Of a stretch of DNA of 9,315 bases, positions 1-6,233 are shown piece by piece. The notes under the pieces are model-generated. The model was given only the letters and a program-made list of their open reading frames with translations. It was not told the origin of the DNA and searched no databases. Origin of the DNA: Bacteroidota bacterium (GTDB lineage: Bacteria > Bacteroidota > Bacteroidia > Bacteroidales > UBA932); NCBI GenBank assembly GCA_017860395.1, contig JAGDMC010000039.1, positions 1 to 9,315 of the forward strand, given 5' to 3'. Each line of letters begins with the position of its first letter. The first letter of the stretch is position 1. The position numbers and the translations under genes are program-made.

Positions 1-1449
1 CATTTCGTTACTTTGGTCAATCTGCACCCACAAAGCAAGAACAGGGTCGTTTTCTATAAGTTTTTCCGAACTGCGGAGAATCAATTCAATATTAAGGTCC
101 CTCTCCACCGACATTTTTGTTGTAAGTACACGGTTTCTTTCATATTCATTAAGAAAGCCGTAAAAACTTACTGTTGCCAGAGTATAGATTGATATCACGA
201 AGATGTATACCATAATGGCCCGCATATTCAAAAACGAGATATTGTGCCTCATTTTTATTGCCGGCCTCAGCAGCTGAAGTGAGAAAAGAAGCGCAGTAAA
301 AAGGAGAGCATACAACACATAGGACAAAATCGTATAAACCGTTATCTCATCAATCTTGTATAGCTCAAGGACAATATTTGAATTAAGAATAAGTGACCTT
401 AGACTGATATGGATATAAGCGATTATCAGTACAGGAATGATAATAAATATGGCCCTCATTAGTCTCTTTTTGCCGGGCTTTGCCTTTAAAAAAGTTAATG
501 CAAGACTTTTACGGACCATAAACAGCGCAAGCATAACCAAAAAGATATAAAGATGATTTATGAGCAAATCTGCCATTGACCCAAAGAGTCCAAAATCGGC
601 ATAAAGGTTTGGAGAAAAGAGTTCAATATCCCCACCCACATTATCGGCAAAATATGCTGCAATAAATCTTAATATTGTCAGTCCGGCGAATGCAATAAAA
701 AATTGTTTTATCCTTTTTCTGAATTGCAGGTTACTAAAAAGAGCGGCAATCATAAAAAATATTGAAAACCACCTTAACGAAGAACCCTCCTCCCCTCTGT
801 TGTTTGGAAGATTTTTCAGCACCGAAAAGAGGACTCCTCCGTTTTTCCCTTTAACAATATAGGATTCATCCTGGGTAACCGGGACTATTGAAAGACGTTT
901 GCTCAGGGAGAGATTAGGATTAACTTCGCTCTTAAGAATGGTATTGTCTGAGGGAAAATCTGTCTGAACAAGAATCGCTGCTACTAAAGTAACATTTCCT
1001 TTTGTATATGTACTTACAATATACCATGCCGATCCCAGGCTAAGATATTGTTCGGAAGAGCCTAAATTGGCAAGCGGTGTATTTGAAACGCCCCTGCTGG
1101 TGAGGTGGTTGAGCGTATATCCGAAAGGGAAGAAATCTATATCGTCATTGGCAATAGGAAGCTGGTTCACCCATGACTGAAGTGTATCTGCACAAAACTT
1201 GTATATTGCCATATCCACGGGCAATTCCGGTAATTCCACGAAAACCGAATCCGGAGTATCAATAGCCTTCTGAGCAAACTCTTCGAGAATTTGCTGTCTT
1301 TTATGGATAGTGCCAGTAAGTTTCTCGACCTCCCGATCCATGGAATCGGACGAAGAAAACTCCATAAATGATATTGCCGCAAGAAGAAGTGCTGCCACCC
1401 AGAGTACCGGGGTGCGCCATTTTAACATCTTATCAAAATATTCATTCAT
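1..1449 (-). CDS. N-terminal part of a large membrane sensor protein, probable histidine kinase (runs off left edge)
   Basis: The frame is open from an ATG at 1449 to the window edge, giving 483 residues with no stop. Hydrophobic stretches mark about seven membrane spans: near residues 15-29, 226-241, 249-266, 293-313, 331-347, 370-393 and 409-431. A loop of roughly 195 residues between the first two spans is probably a periplasmic sensor domain. After span 7 comes a polar stretch with the pattern VERDLNIELILRSSEKL, resembling a segment common in large Bacteroidota sensor kinases, where HAMP, HisKA and ATPase domains follow; those would lie outside the window, so the kinase call is inference. 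The start shares one base with the rlmH stop (TAATG on the minus strand), which suggests translational coupling and fixes the start. No strong Shine-Dalgarno is visible. It could instead be another polytopic sensor without kinase domains. Confidence 0.72.
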   Translation of the reverse strand, partial: MNEYFDKMLKWRTPVLWVAALLLAAISFMEFSSSDSMDREVEKLTGTIHKRQQILEEFAQKAIDTPDSVFVELPELPVDMAIYKFCADTLQSWVNQLPIANDDIDFFPFGYTLNHLTSRGVSNTPLANLGSSEQYLSLGSAWYIVSTYTKGNVTLVAAILVQTDFPSDNTILKSEVNPNLSLSKRLSIVPVTQDESYIVKGKNGGVLFSVLKNLPNNRGEEGSSLRWFSIFFMIAALFSNLQFRKRIKQFFIAFAGLTILRFIAAYFADNVGGDIELFSPNLYADFGLFGSMADLLINHLYIFLVMLALFMVRKSLALTFLKAKPGKKRLMRAIFIIIPVLIIAYIHISLRSLILNSNIVLELYKIDEITVYTILSYVLYALLFTALLFSLQLLRPAIKMRHNISFLNMRAIMVYIFVISIYTLATVSFYGFLNEYERNRVLTTKMSVERDLNIELILRSSEKLIENDPVLALWVQIDQSNEM

Positions 1450-1922
1450 TATCCGTGATGATAAGGTTCTCCCTTTATTATTGTAAATGCCCTGTAAAGC
1501 TGCTCAAGAAAGAGAAGTCTCACAAGCTGGTGCGAGAATGTCATTGAAGAGAGTGAAAGCTTGAAATTCCCCCTTGCGTATACGGAATCGGAGAATCCGT
1601 ATGCCCCTCCCACTACAAAAACCAGTCCTTTGGAGCCGTAAATCCCTCGTTTTTCCAAAAAAGATGCAAACTCTTCAGAAGTTTGGCTCCTGCCCGCGAC
1701 ATCCAGCAATACAACTTCGTCCTGTGGTTTGATTTGCCTGAGAATGAGCTCTCCTTCTCTCTCCTTAATCTCTCCTTTGCTCAAAGATGATGCCGATTTT
1801 AATTCAGGGATTTCTATTCTTTTATAGGTTGAATAACGTTTAAGCCTCTCTTCGTAGAGGGACATCCCCTCCTGCAGGTAGGACAAATCTGTTTTACCGA
1901 CTAATAGAAACGTCATCTTCAT
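1449..1922 (-). CDS. rlmH: 23S rRNA (pseudouridine1915-N3)-methyltransferase RlmH
   Basis: RlmH is a SPOUT-class enzyme that uses S-adenosylmethionine to methylate N3 of pseudouridine 1915 in helix 69 of 23S rRNA, acting on assembled 70S ribosomes. The 157 residues match the family length (E. coli 155). The characteristic pieces are in order: VVLLDVAGRSQTSEEFA (about 70-86), the SAM-binding loop FVVGGAYGFS (about 102-111), and the C-terminal knot LSSMTFSHQLVRLLFLEQLY followed by IIKGEPYHHG at the very end, with the invariant His and Tyr residues present. The start at 1922 or the ATG two codons later (1916) would both work. A TAnnTTTG promoter element lies only about 6 bases upstream of the first ATG, so the mRNA may be nearly leaderless. 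It leads a two-gene unit with the downstream sensor protein. Confidence 0.96.
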   Translation of the reverse strand: MKMTFLLVGKTDLSYLQEGMSLYEERLKRYSTYKRIEIPELKSASSLSKGEIKEREGELILRQIKPQDEVVLLDVAGRSQTSEEFASFLEKRGIYGSKGLVFVVGGAYGFSDSVYARGNFKLSLSSMTFSHQLVRLLFLEQLYRAFTIIKGEPYHHG

Positions 1923-1927
1923 TGTTA

Positions 1928-1935
1928 CAAAAATA
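1928..1935 (-). promoter_or_regulatory. Putative Bacteroidota -7 promoter element for rlmH (TATTTTTG)
   Basis: On the minus strand the bases read TATTTTTG, an exact match to the TAnnTTTG element recognised by the Bacteroidota primary sigma factor. If the element is centred near -7, transcription starts about two or three bases before the ATG at 1922, so the message would be almost leaderless. No clear TTTG -33 element is seen at the usual spacing. No start site has been mapped here. Confidence 0.45.
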
Positions 1936-1999
1936 AGATTATTTTAAGAGAAACATTAATTTAATTTTCCCTTGTTATGGCTTGATTTTTGCTTGCCTT

Positions 2000-2007
2000 T
2001 AGGTTTG
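2000..2007 (+). promoter_or_regulatory. Putative Bacteroidota -7 promoter element for the DUF4783-like gene (TAGGTTTG)
   Basis: TAGGTTTG matches TAnnTTTG exactly and predicts a transcription start near 2011, about 14 bases before the ATG. The closest -33 candidate, TTG at 1982-1984, is only 15 bases upstream of the element and so is poorly spaced. The ribosome binding site AAAGGAG falls inside this short leader. Confidence 0.45.
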
Positions 2008-2013
2008 GAATTT

Positions 2014-2020
2014 AAAGGAG
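2014..2020 (+). promoter_or_regulatory. Shine-Dalgarno site AAAGGAG for the DUF4783-like gene
   Basis: AAAGGAG lies 4 bases before the ATG at 2025. It is one of only two convincing Shine-Dalgarno sequences at gene starts in this window, and it supports this start and real expression of the small protein. Confidence 0.6.
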
Positions 2021-2024
2021 AGAT

Positions 2025-2423
2025 ATGAGATCAGTTCTTATTTCGTTGTTTACCATAATCATTTCAACGACAACATTTTTCGGACAGACCGGGAATGAAC
2101 AGGATGTATTTGTTCCTATATCAAAATATATTCAGTCCGGAGACTCGGAAAAACTTTCGGTATGGTTCGCCCATAACCTTGAGGTTGATTTGCTTGGTGA
2201 TGTAAATGTTTGCAGTAAAGCGCAAGCCAAACAGATTCTTAAGGAGTTCTTTACAAAATATACGCCAAAGAGTTTTGTTATAGCCTATAGAAGCGGTAAA
2301 GCACCAATGAAATATGCAATAGGCAATCTCAGTGCCGGAGGAGAAAAGTTTCGGGTTACATTGTTTGTTAAGACCCAGGAGGATGGAAATTTCATCCAAC
2401 AGTTAAGGATCGAGAAGGAGTAA
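2025..2423 (+). CDS. Small secreted DUF4783-like protein
   Basis: This 132-residue protein begins with a signal peptide: Arg2, a hydrophobic core at about 4-19, and a likely cleavage after FFG at about residue 20, leaving a mature N-terminal Gln. The mature part of about 110 residues looks like one small alpha+beta domain. Its FVPISKYIQSGDSEKLSVWF opening, the VCSKAQAKQILKEFFTKY helix and the C-terminal strands resemble DUF4783 proteins of Bacteroidota, which look NTF2-like. The family has no established function that I know of. No lipobox Cys is seen at the cleavage site, so a soluble periplasmic protein is likeliest. The gene stands alone between its own promoter and a strong terminator hairpin. 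The family assignment is by recognition of the pattern, not by a search. Confidence 0.8.
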   Translation: MRSVLISLFTIIISTTTFFGQTGNEQDVFVPISKYIQSGDSEKLSVWFAHNLEVDLLGDVNVCSKAQAKQILKEFFTKYTPKSFVIAYRSGKAPMKYAIGNLSAGGEKFRVTLFVKTQEDGNFIQQLRIEKE

Positions 2424-2460
2424 CCACTCTTTTTCTTTTCGACATCCTGGAAATTCAATT

Positions 2461-2500
2461 GGGGAGAGACATTTAAGCATCTGTTTAAATGTCTCTCCCC
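2461..2500. terminator. Bidirectional transcription terminator hairpin
   Basis: GGGGAGAGACATTTAA (2461-2476) pairs perfectly with TTAAATGTCTCTCCCC (2485-2500) around an 8-base loop, giving a 16-bp stem with a G+C-rich base. It lies between two converging genes, 37 bases after the DUF4783-like stop and 6 bases beyond the response-regulator stop. The flanks are T-rich only in part on either strand (TAAGTTTTAA on the plus side), so the tract is weaker than in a textbook intrinsic terminator. Position and symmetry argue that it ends transcription from both sides. Confidence 0.82.
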
Positions 2501-2506
2501 TAAGTT

Positions 2507-3670
2507 TTAACGAAAAATAGGTTTTGCAAAAGCCTCTACGTCGGCTTTAGTTATCACGTTATTGCTCAAAATGAGCAGCCTCTCTATTACATTTCTGAGT
2601 TCCCGTATGTTTCCTGTCCATGGATATGTAGAGAGCTCGTCAATTGCTTCTTTCTCAATTTCACGCCGGGCCATTCCGCTCTCTTCACAAACCTGATCAA
2701 TAAAATGTTTTGCAAGCAGGGATATGTCTTCAATTCTTTCCTTAAGAGGAGGAACATGTATTACAATTACGCTCAGACGATGATACAGGTCTTCACGGAA
2801 TGTTCCCCTGGAAATTTCATCGAGAAGATCCTTATTTGTTGCAGCAACAACTCTCACTTTAACATTTATATCCTTGTCGCTTCCTACTCTGCTGAGTTTA
2901 TTTTCCTGTAAAACCCTAAGGATTTTTGCCTGGGCAGCAAGGCTGAGGTCCCCGATTTCATCAAGAAACAGAGTACCGCCGTCTGCCTGTTCAAATTTTC
3001 CCTTATGCTGCTTGACTGCAGATGTAAAAGCTCCTTTTTCGTGCCCGAAAAGTTCACTTTCTATAAGTTCACCGGGAATAGCAGCGCAGTTTACCTCAAC
3101 AAAAGGCATGTTGCTGCGGCTGCTTTTTTCGTGAAGCCACCTGGCAACAAGTTCCTTGCCTGTTCCGTTTGAGCCTGTGATGAGTACTCTCGCCTCTGTT
3201 GGGGCAACCCTGTCTATCATGTCTTTAATTTTTGAGATCGCAGGAGAGACTCCCACAATTTCAGGAATTTTTGACACCTTTTTCTTAAGTATTCTTGTCT
3301 CTTTTACAAGTATGGACTTATCGGTTGCATTGCGCAGAGTGATAAGTATCCTGTTAAGGTCAAGAGGTTTCTGTATAAAATCGAAAGCGCCCTTTTTAAT
3401 ACACTCAACTGCCGTGTCAATCGACCCGTGGCCGGAAATCATAATTACCGGGGTATCGATATTTGCCTCTGAGAGTTTGTCGAGCAGTTCCATGCCATCC
3501 ATATTTGGCATTTTTATATCCGAGAAAATTACATCGAAGCTATTTGCAGAAGCCAAGGCCAATCCCTCCTCGCCGTCTGATGCAAGACCTACTTCATGTC
3601 CTTCAAATTCAAGAATTTCCTTTAGAGTGTTTCGAATACTCTTCTCGTCGTCAATAATCAGTAACTTCAT
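2507..3670 (-). CDS. Sigma-54-type response regulator with receiver and AAA+ domains but no HTH
   Basis: The 387-residue product has a receiver domain (1 to about 118) with acidic pair Asp7/Asp8, phosphoacceptor Asp51 in SDIKMP, Ser79 and Lys101. An NtrC-type AAA+ domain (about 138-370) follows: Walker A GSNGTGKE (166-173), a sigma-54 contact loop GAFTSA (213-218) where the consensus is GAFTGA, Walker B TLFLDEIGD (233-241), sensor I AATNKD, arginine-finger segment FREDLYHRL and sensor II GNIRELRN. The protein then ends only 17 residues after the AAA+ lid, so the usual C-terminal Fis-type DNA-binding domain is absent. It should activate RNA polymerase-sigma-54 when phosphorylated. I chose the ATG at 3670 because receiver domains begin this way; ATGs at 3691 and 3706 lie in or across the end of the upstream gene. 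The gene sits 13 bases after the Ppx/GppA gene, presumably in its transcription unit. The partial sensor protein at 1-1449 is a possible partner, which is inference. Confidence 0.93.
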   Translation of the reverse strand: MKLLIIDDEKSIRNTLKEILEFEGHEVGLASDGEEGLALASANSFDVIFSDIKMPNMDGMELLDKLSEANIDTPVIMISGHGSIDTAVECIKKGAFDFIQKPLDLNRILITLRNATDKSILVKETRILKKKVSKIPEIVGVSPAISKIKDMIDRVAPTEARVLITGSNGTGKELVARWLHEKSSRSNMPFVEVNCAAIPGELIESELFGHEKGAFTSAVKQHKGKFEQADGGTLFLDEIGDLSLAAQAKILRVLQENKLSRVGSDKDINVKVRVVAATNKDLLDEISRGTFREDLYHRLSVIVIHVPPLKERIEDISLLAKHFIDQVCEESGMARREIEKEAIDELSTYPWTGNIRELRNVIERLLILSNNVITKADVEAFAKPIFR

Positions 3671-3683
3671 ATTTATATTCTTT

Positions 3684-4604
3684 TTATTCATGCAATGAAG
3701 CTGCAATTTCCGCCATGCTCCCCTCTTTAAGGGAGTATGAAGACTGATACAGCTCCTTTATTCCGGTTCTGGAAATTATAAAGTTTATAAGAACCGATCC
3801 GGTAACAATATAATCAACTCTTATCGGAGACATTCCCTTCATGGCCGCCCGCTCTGTTCTTACAGATTTCAATAGTTTTTCATGCAGCTCTGCAATTTTT
3901 TTCATCTCCAGTTCGTGAGCCGGCAAAACTCCGTCGTCCTCTGTATAAATAAGTTCCCTGAGAGTATCAAATGAGCCGGAACAGCCTATTATCAAAGTAG
4001 GTTTATATAGTTTGCAGGCAGCCCATAAAGTATCCATCTTCTCATCAAGATAATCGGTAAGAGCCTCTATTTCCGATGGCTTAATAGGGTCAGACGGAGG
4101 AAACAGTTCTCTCAGCCTCACTACTCCCAAATTGAAACTCTCCTTCCAGAAAATTCTCTCCTTATCGGCAATTATCAGTTCGTTGCTTCCGCCTCCCACA
4201 TCTATTATCAAAACCTTCTCCTTATAGAGGAGAATTGACTCCCGTACTCCTTTATATACAAGCTCCGCCTCTCTGTCGCCGGTTATTATCTCAACATCTG
4301 TTCCAAACTCATTTTTAATCATGGAAATGTACTCGCCGGCGTTAGAAGCACCCCTCACTGCAGAGGTTGCAAATGCCTTTATTAAATCTACCCCTCCCGT
4401 TTCGTCAATAGCTTTAAAAATTTCTTTGAAAGCACTTTTTGTAGATTCAAAAGCGGCAGGGAGCAATATCCCTTTTGTCATCCCGCCTTCACCAATTTTT
4501 GAAGGAATTTTCAATATCTTTATTACTGAACATTCGTCTTTGGAAACATGTGCTATCACTAAGTTAAACACATTTGTACCCATGTCCAGGACAGCTACTT
4601 TCAT
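3684..4604 (-). CDS. Ppx/GppA-family phosphatase (exopolyphosphatase / pppGpp phosphohydrolase), short form
   Basis: Members of this ASKHA-fold family remove terminal phosphates from polyphosphate or convert pppGpp to ppGpp; which one applies cannot be read from the sequence. The 306 residues cover only the two-lobed catalytic core, unlike the roughly 500-residue E. coli Ppx and GppA, which carry an extra C-terminal HD-like part. Visible motifs are phosphate-1 DMGTNVFNLVIA (7-18), TSAVRGASN (80-88), GDREAELVYKGV (109-120) in which Glu112 aligns with the E. coli catalytic Glu, phosphate-2 IIDVGGGSNEL (133-143), IGCSGS (206-211), and C-terminal VDYIVTGSVLINFI with YSLKEG. The start at 4604 lies just downstream of a TAnnTTTG element. 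The response regulator gene follows after 13 bases, so the two are probably co-transcribed. Confidence 0.92.
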   Translation of the reverse strand: MKVAVLDMGTNVFNLVIAHVSKDECSVIKILKIPSKIGEGGMTKGILLPAAFESTKSAFKEIFKAIDETGGVDLIKAFATSAVRGASNAGEYISMIKNEFGTDVEIITGDREAELVYKGVRESILLYKEKVLIIDVGGGSNELIIADKERIFWKESFNLGVVRLRELFPPSDPIKPSEIEALTDYLDEKMDTLWAACKLYKPTLIIGCSGSFDTLRELIYTEDDGVLPAHELEMKKIAELHEKLLKSVRTERAAMKGMSPIRVDYIVTGSVLINFIISRTGIKELYQSSYSLKEGSMAEIAASLHE

Positions 4605-4618
4605 CTATATCTTTTTTA

Positions 4619-4626
4619 CAAAGATA
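4619..4626 (-). promoter_or_regulatory. Putative Bacteroidota -7 promoter element for ppx/gppA (TATCTTTG)
   Basis: The minus strand reads TATCTTTG, an exact TAnnTTTG match, 14 bases before the ATG at 4604. It predicts a leader of about 10 bases. It lies back to back with the cmk element at 4641-4648, so the upstream contacts of each promoter would overlap the other. No TTTG -33 element is evident. Confidence 0.45.
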
Positions 4627-4640
4627 AACTATTTTTTGTG

Positions 4641-4648
4641 TATGTTTG
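4641..4648 (+). promoter_or_regulatory. Putative Bacteroidota -7 promoter element for cmk-ispH-priA (TATGTTTG)
   Basis: TATGTTTG matches TAnnTTTG exactly. A start of transcription near 4652 is predicted, only about 5 bases before the first cmk ATG at 4657 and about 11 before the alternative at 4663. There is no Shine-Dalgarno sequence in this space, so translation may begin on a leaderless or very short-leader mRNA. Confidence 0.48.
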
Positions 4649-4656
4649 TCTTTAAT

Positions 4657-5358
4657 ATGAATATGAGAATTCCCAATATTATTATAGCCATTGACGGACA
4701 TTCTTCCACTGGCAAAAGCAGTTTTGCAAAAATTATTGCAGGCAGATTCGGTTTAATTTATGTCGACACCGGGGCATTGTACAGGGGCGTTACTTTGTTT
4801 GCCATCCGGAATTTTTTCATTGACAAAAACAATAAAATAGACAGAATTTCACTCGAAAAAGCTCTCAGTAAACTAGACCTACAGTTCCGCCCCACAGGAC
4901 AAGACAGGGCCAGTCAGTTATACATGAATGACGAACTGGTTGAAAACGAAATACGATCGCTGGAAGTTTCGGAAAAAGTAAGTTTTATTGCTTCGCTGCC
5001 AATAGTAAGAGATTACGTAGACACAATTCTTGCGAAACTCGGAGATAAGAGAGGAGTTGTTATGGATGGCCGCGATATAGGAACAGTGGTGTTTCCGGAT
5101 GCCGAACTAAAAATCTTCATGACTGCCGATGCCGAGGTGAGAGCTACCAGACGTTATAACGAAATGAAGGCAAAAGGAGAAAACCCTCAGTTTGAAGATG
5201 TACTCCGAAACGTAAAAGAGAGGGATTTCCTGGACGAAAACAGGGATACCGCTCCGCTTAAAAGGGCTCCTGATGCAATTCTTCTTGACAACAGCAAAAT
5301 GACAATTGAAGACCAGATTGTATGGTTTGACAATATTATTTCTAAGAGATGGAACTAA
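4657..5358 (+). CDS. cmk: Cytidylate kinase
   Basis: Cmk transfers phosphate from ATP to CMP or dCMP in the cytoplasm, supplying CDP for RNA, lipid and DNA precursors. The product is 233 residues from this ATG, or 231 from the ATG at 4663, both matching the family. Numbered from 4663: P-loop GHSSTGKS (12-19), substrate segment VDTGALYRG (34-42), the CMP-recognition segment EIRSLEVSEKVS (96-107), DGRDIGTVVFPDAELK (135-150), the arginine-rich lid around 160-164, ERD (186-188) and DENRDTAPL (191-199). The frame is open far upstream to 4321, but that part is antisense to ppx/gppA and unlike any Cmk. Another ATG at 4642 would lie inside the predicted promoter element. The gene leads a packed run with ispH and priA. 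Confidence 0.95.
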   Translation: MNMRIPNIIIAIDGHSSTGKSSFAKIIAGRFGLIYVDTGALYRGVTLFAIRNFFIDKNNKIDRISLEKALSKLDLQFRPTGQDRASQLYMNDELVENEIRSLEVSEKVSFIASLPIVRDYVDTILAKLGDKRGVVMDGRDIGTVVFPDAELKIFMTADAEVRATRRYNEMKAKGENPQFEDVLRNVKERDFLDENRDTAPLKRAPDAILLDNSKMTIEDQIVWFDNIISKRWN

Positions 5359-6233
5359 ATGTAGAGATAGACAATCACTCAGGTTTCTGCTATGGAGTAG
5401 TGCGCGCAATAGAGCAGGCCGAGAAATATCTGGACGAAAACAAAGAACTTAATTCTCTGGGATCCATCGTACACAACAGCACGGAAATAGAGAGACTAAA
5501 ACAGAAAGGACTCAGGATAATTGACTATTCCCAAATGTCAACTTTAAAGGACAAGGTACTATTTATCCGTGCCCACGGCGAACCTCCTTCCAGCTATAAA
5601 ATTGCAAAAGAGAATAAACTCAGGATTATTGACTGCACCTGTCCGGTAGTATTGAAGCTTCAGGAGCGTGTCAAAAAGAATTATAAGGAGTTGAAAAAAA
5701 ATGACGGCCAGCTGCTCATCTTTGGAAAGCATGGTCACGCAGAGGTTAACGGGTTAATTGGCCAGGTAGACGGAGACGCTTTTATAATTGAAAAAAACTC
5801 CGACCTCGATTTAGTTGATTACTCAAAACCGGTTTATATTTTCTCCCAGACAACAAAAGACCCGGGAGAGTACCGCAAGATATGCGAATTAATTAAGCAG
5901 CGGATAGAAAGCGTAGGCGGTCCGGCAGATAAGTTCCGTGCTTTTAATACAATATGCGGCCAGGTATCTTCAAGACACCCTCATCTTAAGGAATTTGCAA
6001 AAAAGCATTCTGTAATAATCTTTGTGAGCGGGAAAGAGAGCTCTAACGGCAAAATCCTTTATGAACTTTGCTGTTCGGTTAACCCAAGAAGTTATTCAAT
6101 TGAAAGCAAACAGGAGATTAATAAAGACTGGTTCCGGAGCGGCGATTCTGTGGGCGTATGCGGAGCCACTTCAACTCCAAAATGGCTTCTCGAAGAGGTT
6201 GCTGATTATCTGAACAATTTATCCAACGGTTAA
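5349..6233 (+). CDS. ispH: 4-hydroxy-3-methylbut-2-enyl diphosphate reductase IspH
   Basis: IspH catalyses the last step of the MEP pathway, reducing HMBPP to IPP and DMAPP with a [4Fe-4S] cluster. The 294-residue protein keeps the three cluster cysteines: Cys14 in SGFCYGV, Cys98 in DCTCPVV and Cys203 in NTICGQV. Also present are His42 (IVHN), His76 (RAHGEP), the GKHGHAEVNG segment (126-135) with its His and the catalytic-type Glu132, QTT (167-169), the SSNG motif (231-234) and GATSTP (272-277). The length is slightly below the E. coli enzyme (316) and normal for this phylum. The start overlaps the cmk stop by 10 bases, and its own stop shares one base with the priA ATG, so translation of all three is likely coupled. 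The cell therefore makes isoprenoids by the MEP route. Confidence 0.96.
   Translation: MELNVEIDNHSGFCYGVVRAIEQAEKYLDENKELNSLGSIVHNSTEIERLKQKGLRIIDYSQMSTLKDKVLFIRAHGEPPSSYKIAKENKLRIIDCTCPVVLKLQERVKKNYKELKKNDGQLLIFGKHGHAEVNGLIGQVDGDAFIIEKNSDLDLVDYSKPVYIFSQTTKDPGEYRKICELIKQRIESVGGPADKFRAFNTICGQVSSRHPHLKEFAKKHSVIIFVSGKESSNGKILYELCCSVNPRSYSIESKQEINKDWFRSGDSVGVCGATSTPKWLLEEVADYLNNLSNG

Noticed and set aside
1167..1382. 71-codon minus-strand frame within the membrane sensor gene
   Set aside because: It overlaps the continuous 483-codon frame on the same strand out of phase and has no recognisable feature.
2121..2399. 92-codon open frame on the minus strand inside the DUF4783-like gene
   Set aside because: No ribosome binding site and a composition unlike a real protein; the plus-strand gene has a signal peptide, a Shine-Dalgarno and a terminator.
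3156..3698. 180-codon open frame on the plus strand opposite the response regulator
   Set aside because: It is Ser/Ile-rich and has no domain pattern or promoter; it is the antisense shadow of a well-supported gene, as is the frame at 2874-3134.
3671..3706. Earlier ATG starts for the response regulator (3706 and 3691)
   Set aside because: They run into the end of the upstream phosphatase gene and would add residues before the conserved first strand of the receiver domain.
4321..4656. Upstream extension of the cmk frame by 112 codons
   Set aside because: It is antisense to ppx/gppA, has no Cmk homology, runs through the predicted promoter, and the family starts a few residues before the P-loop.
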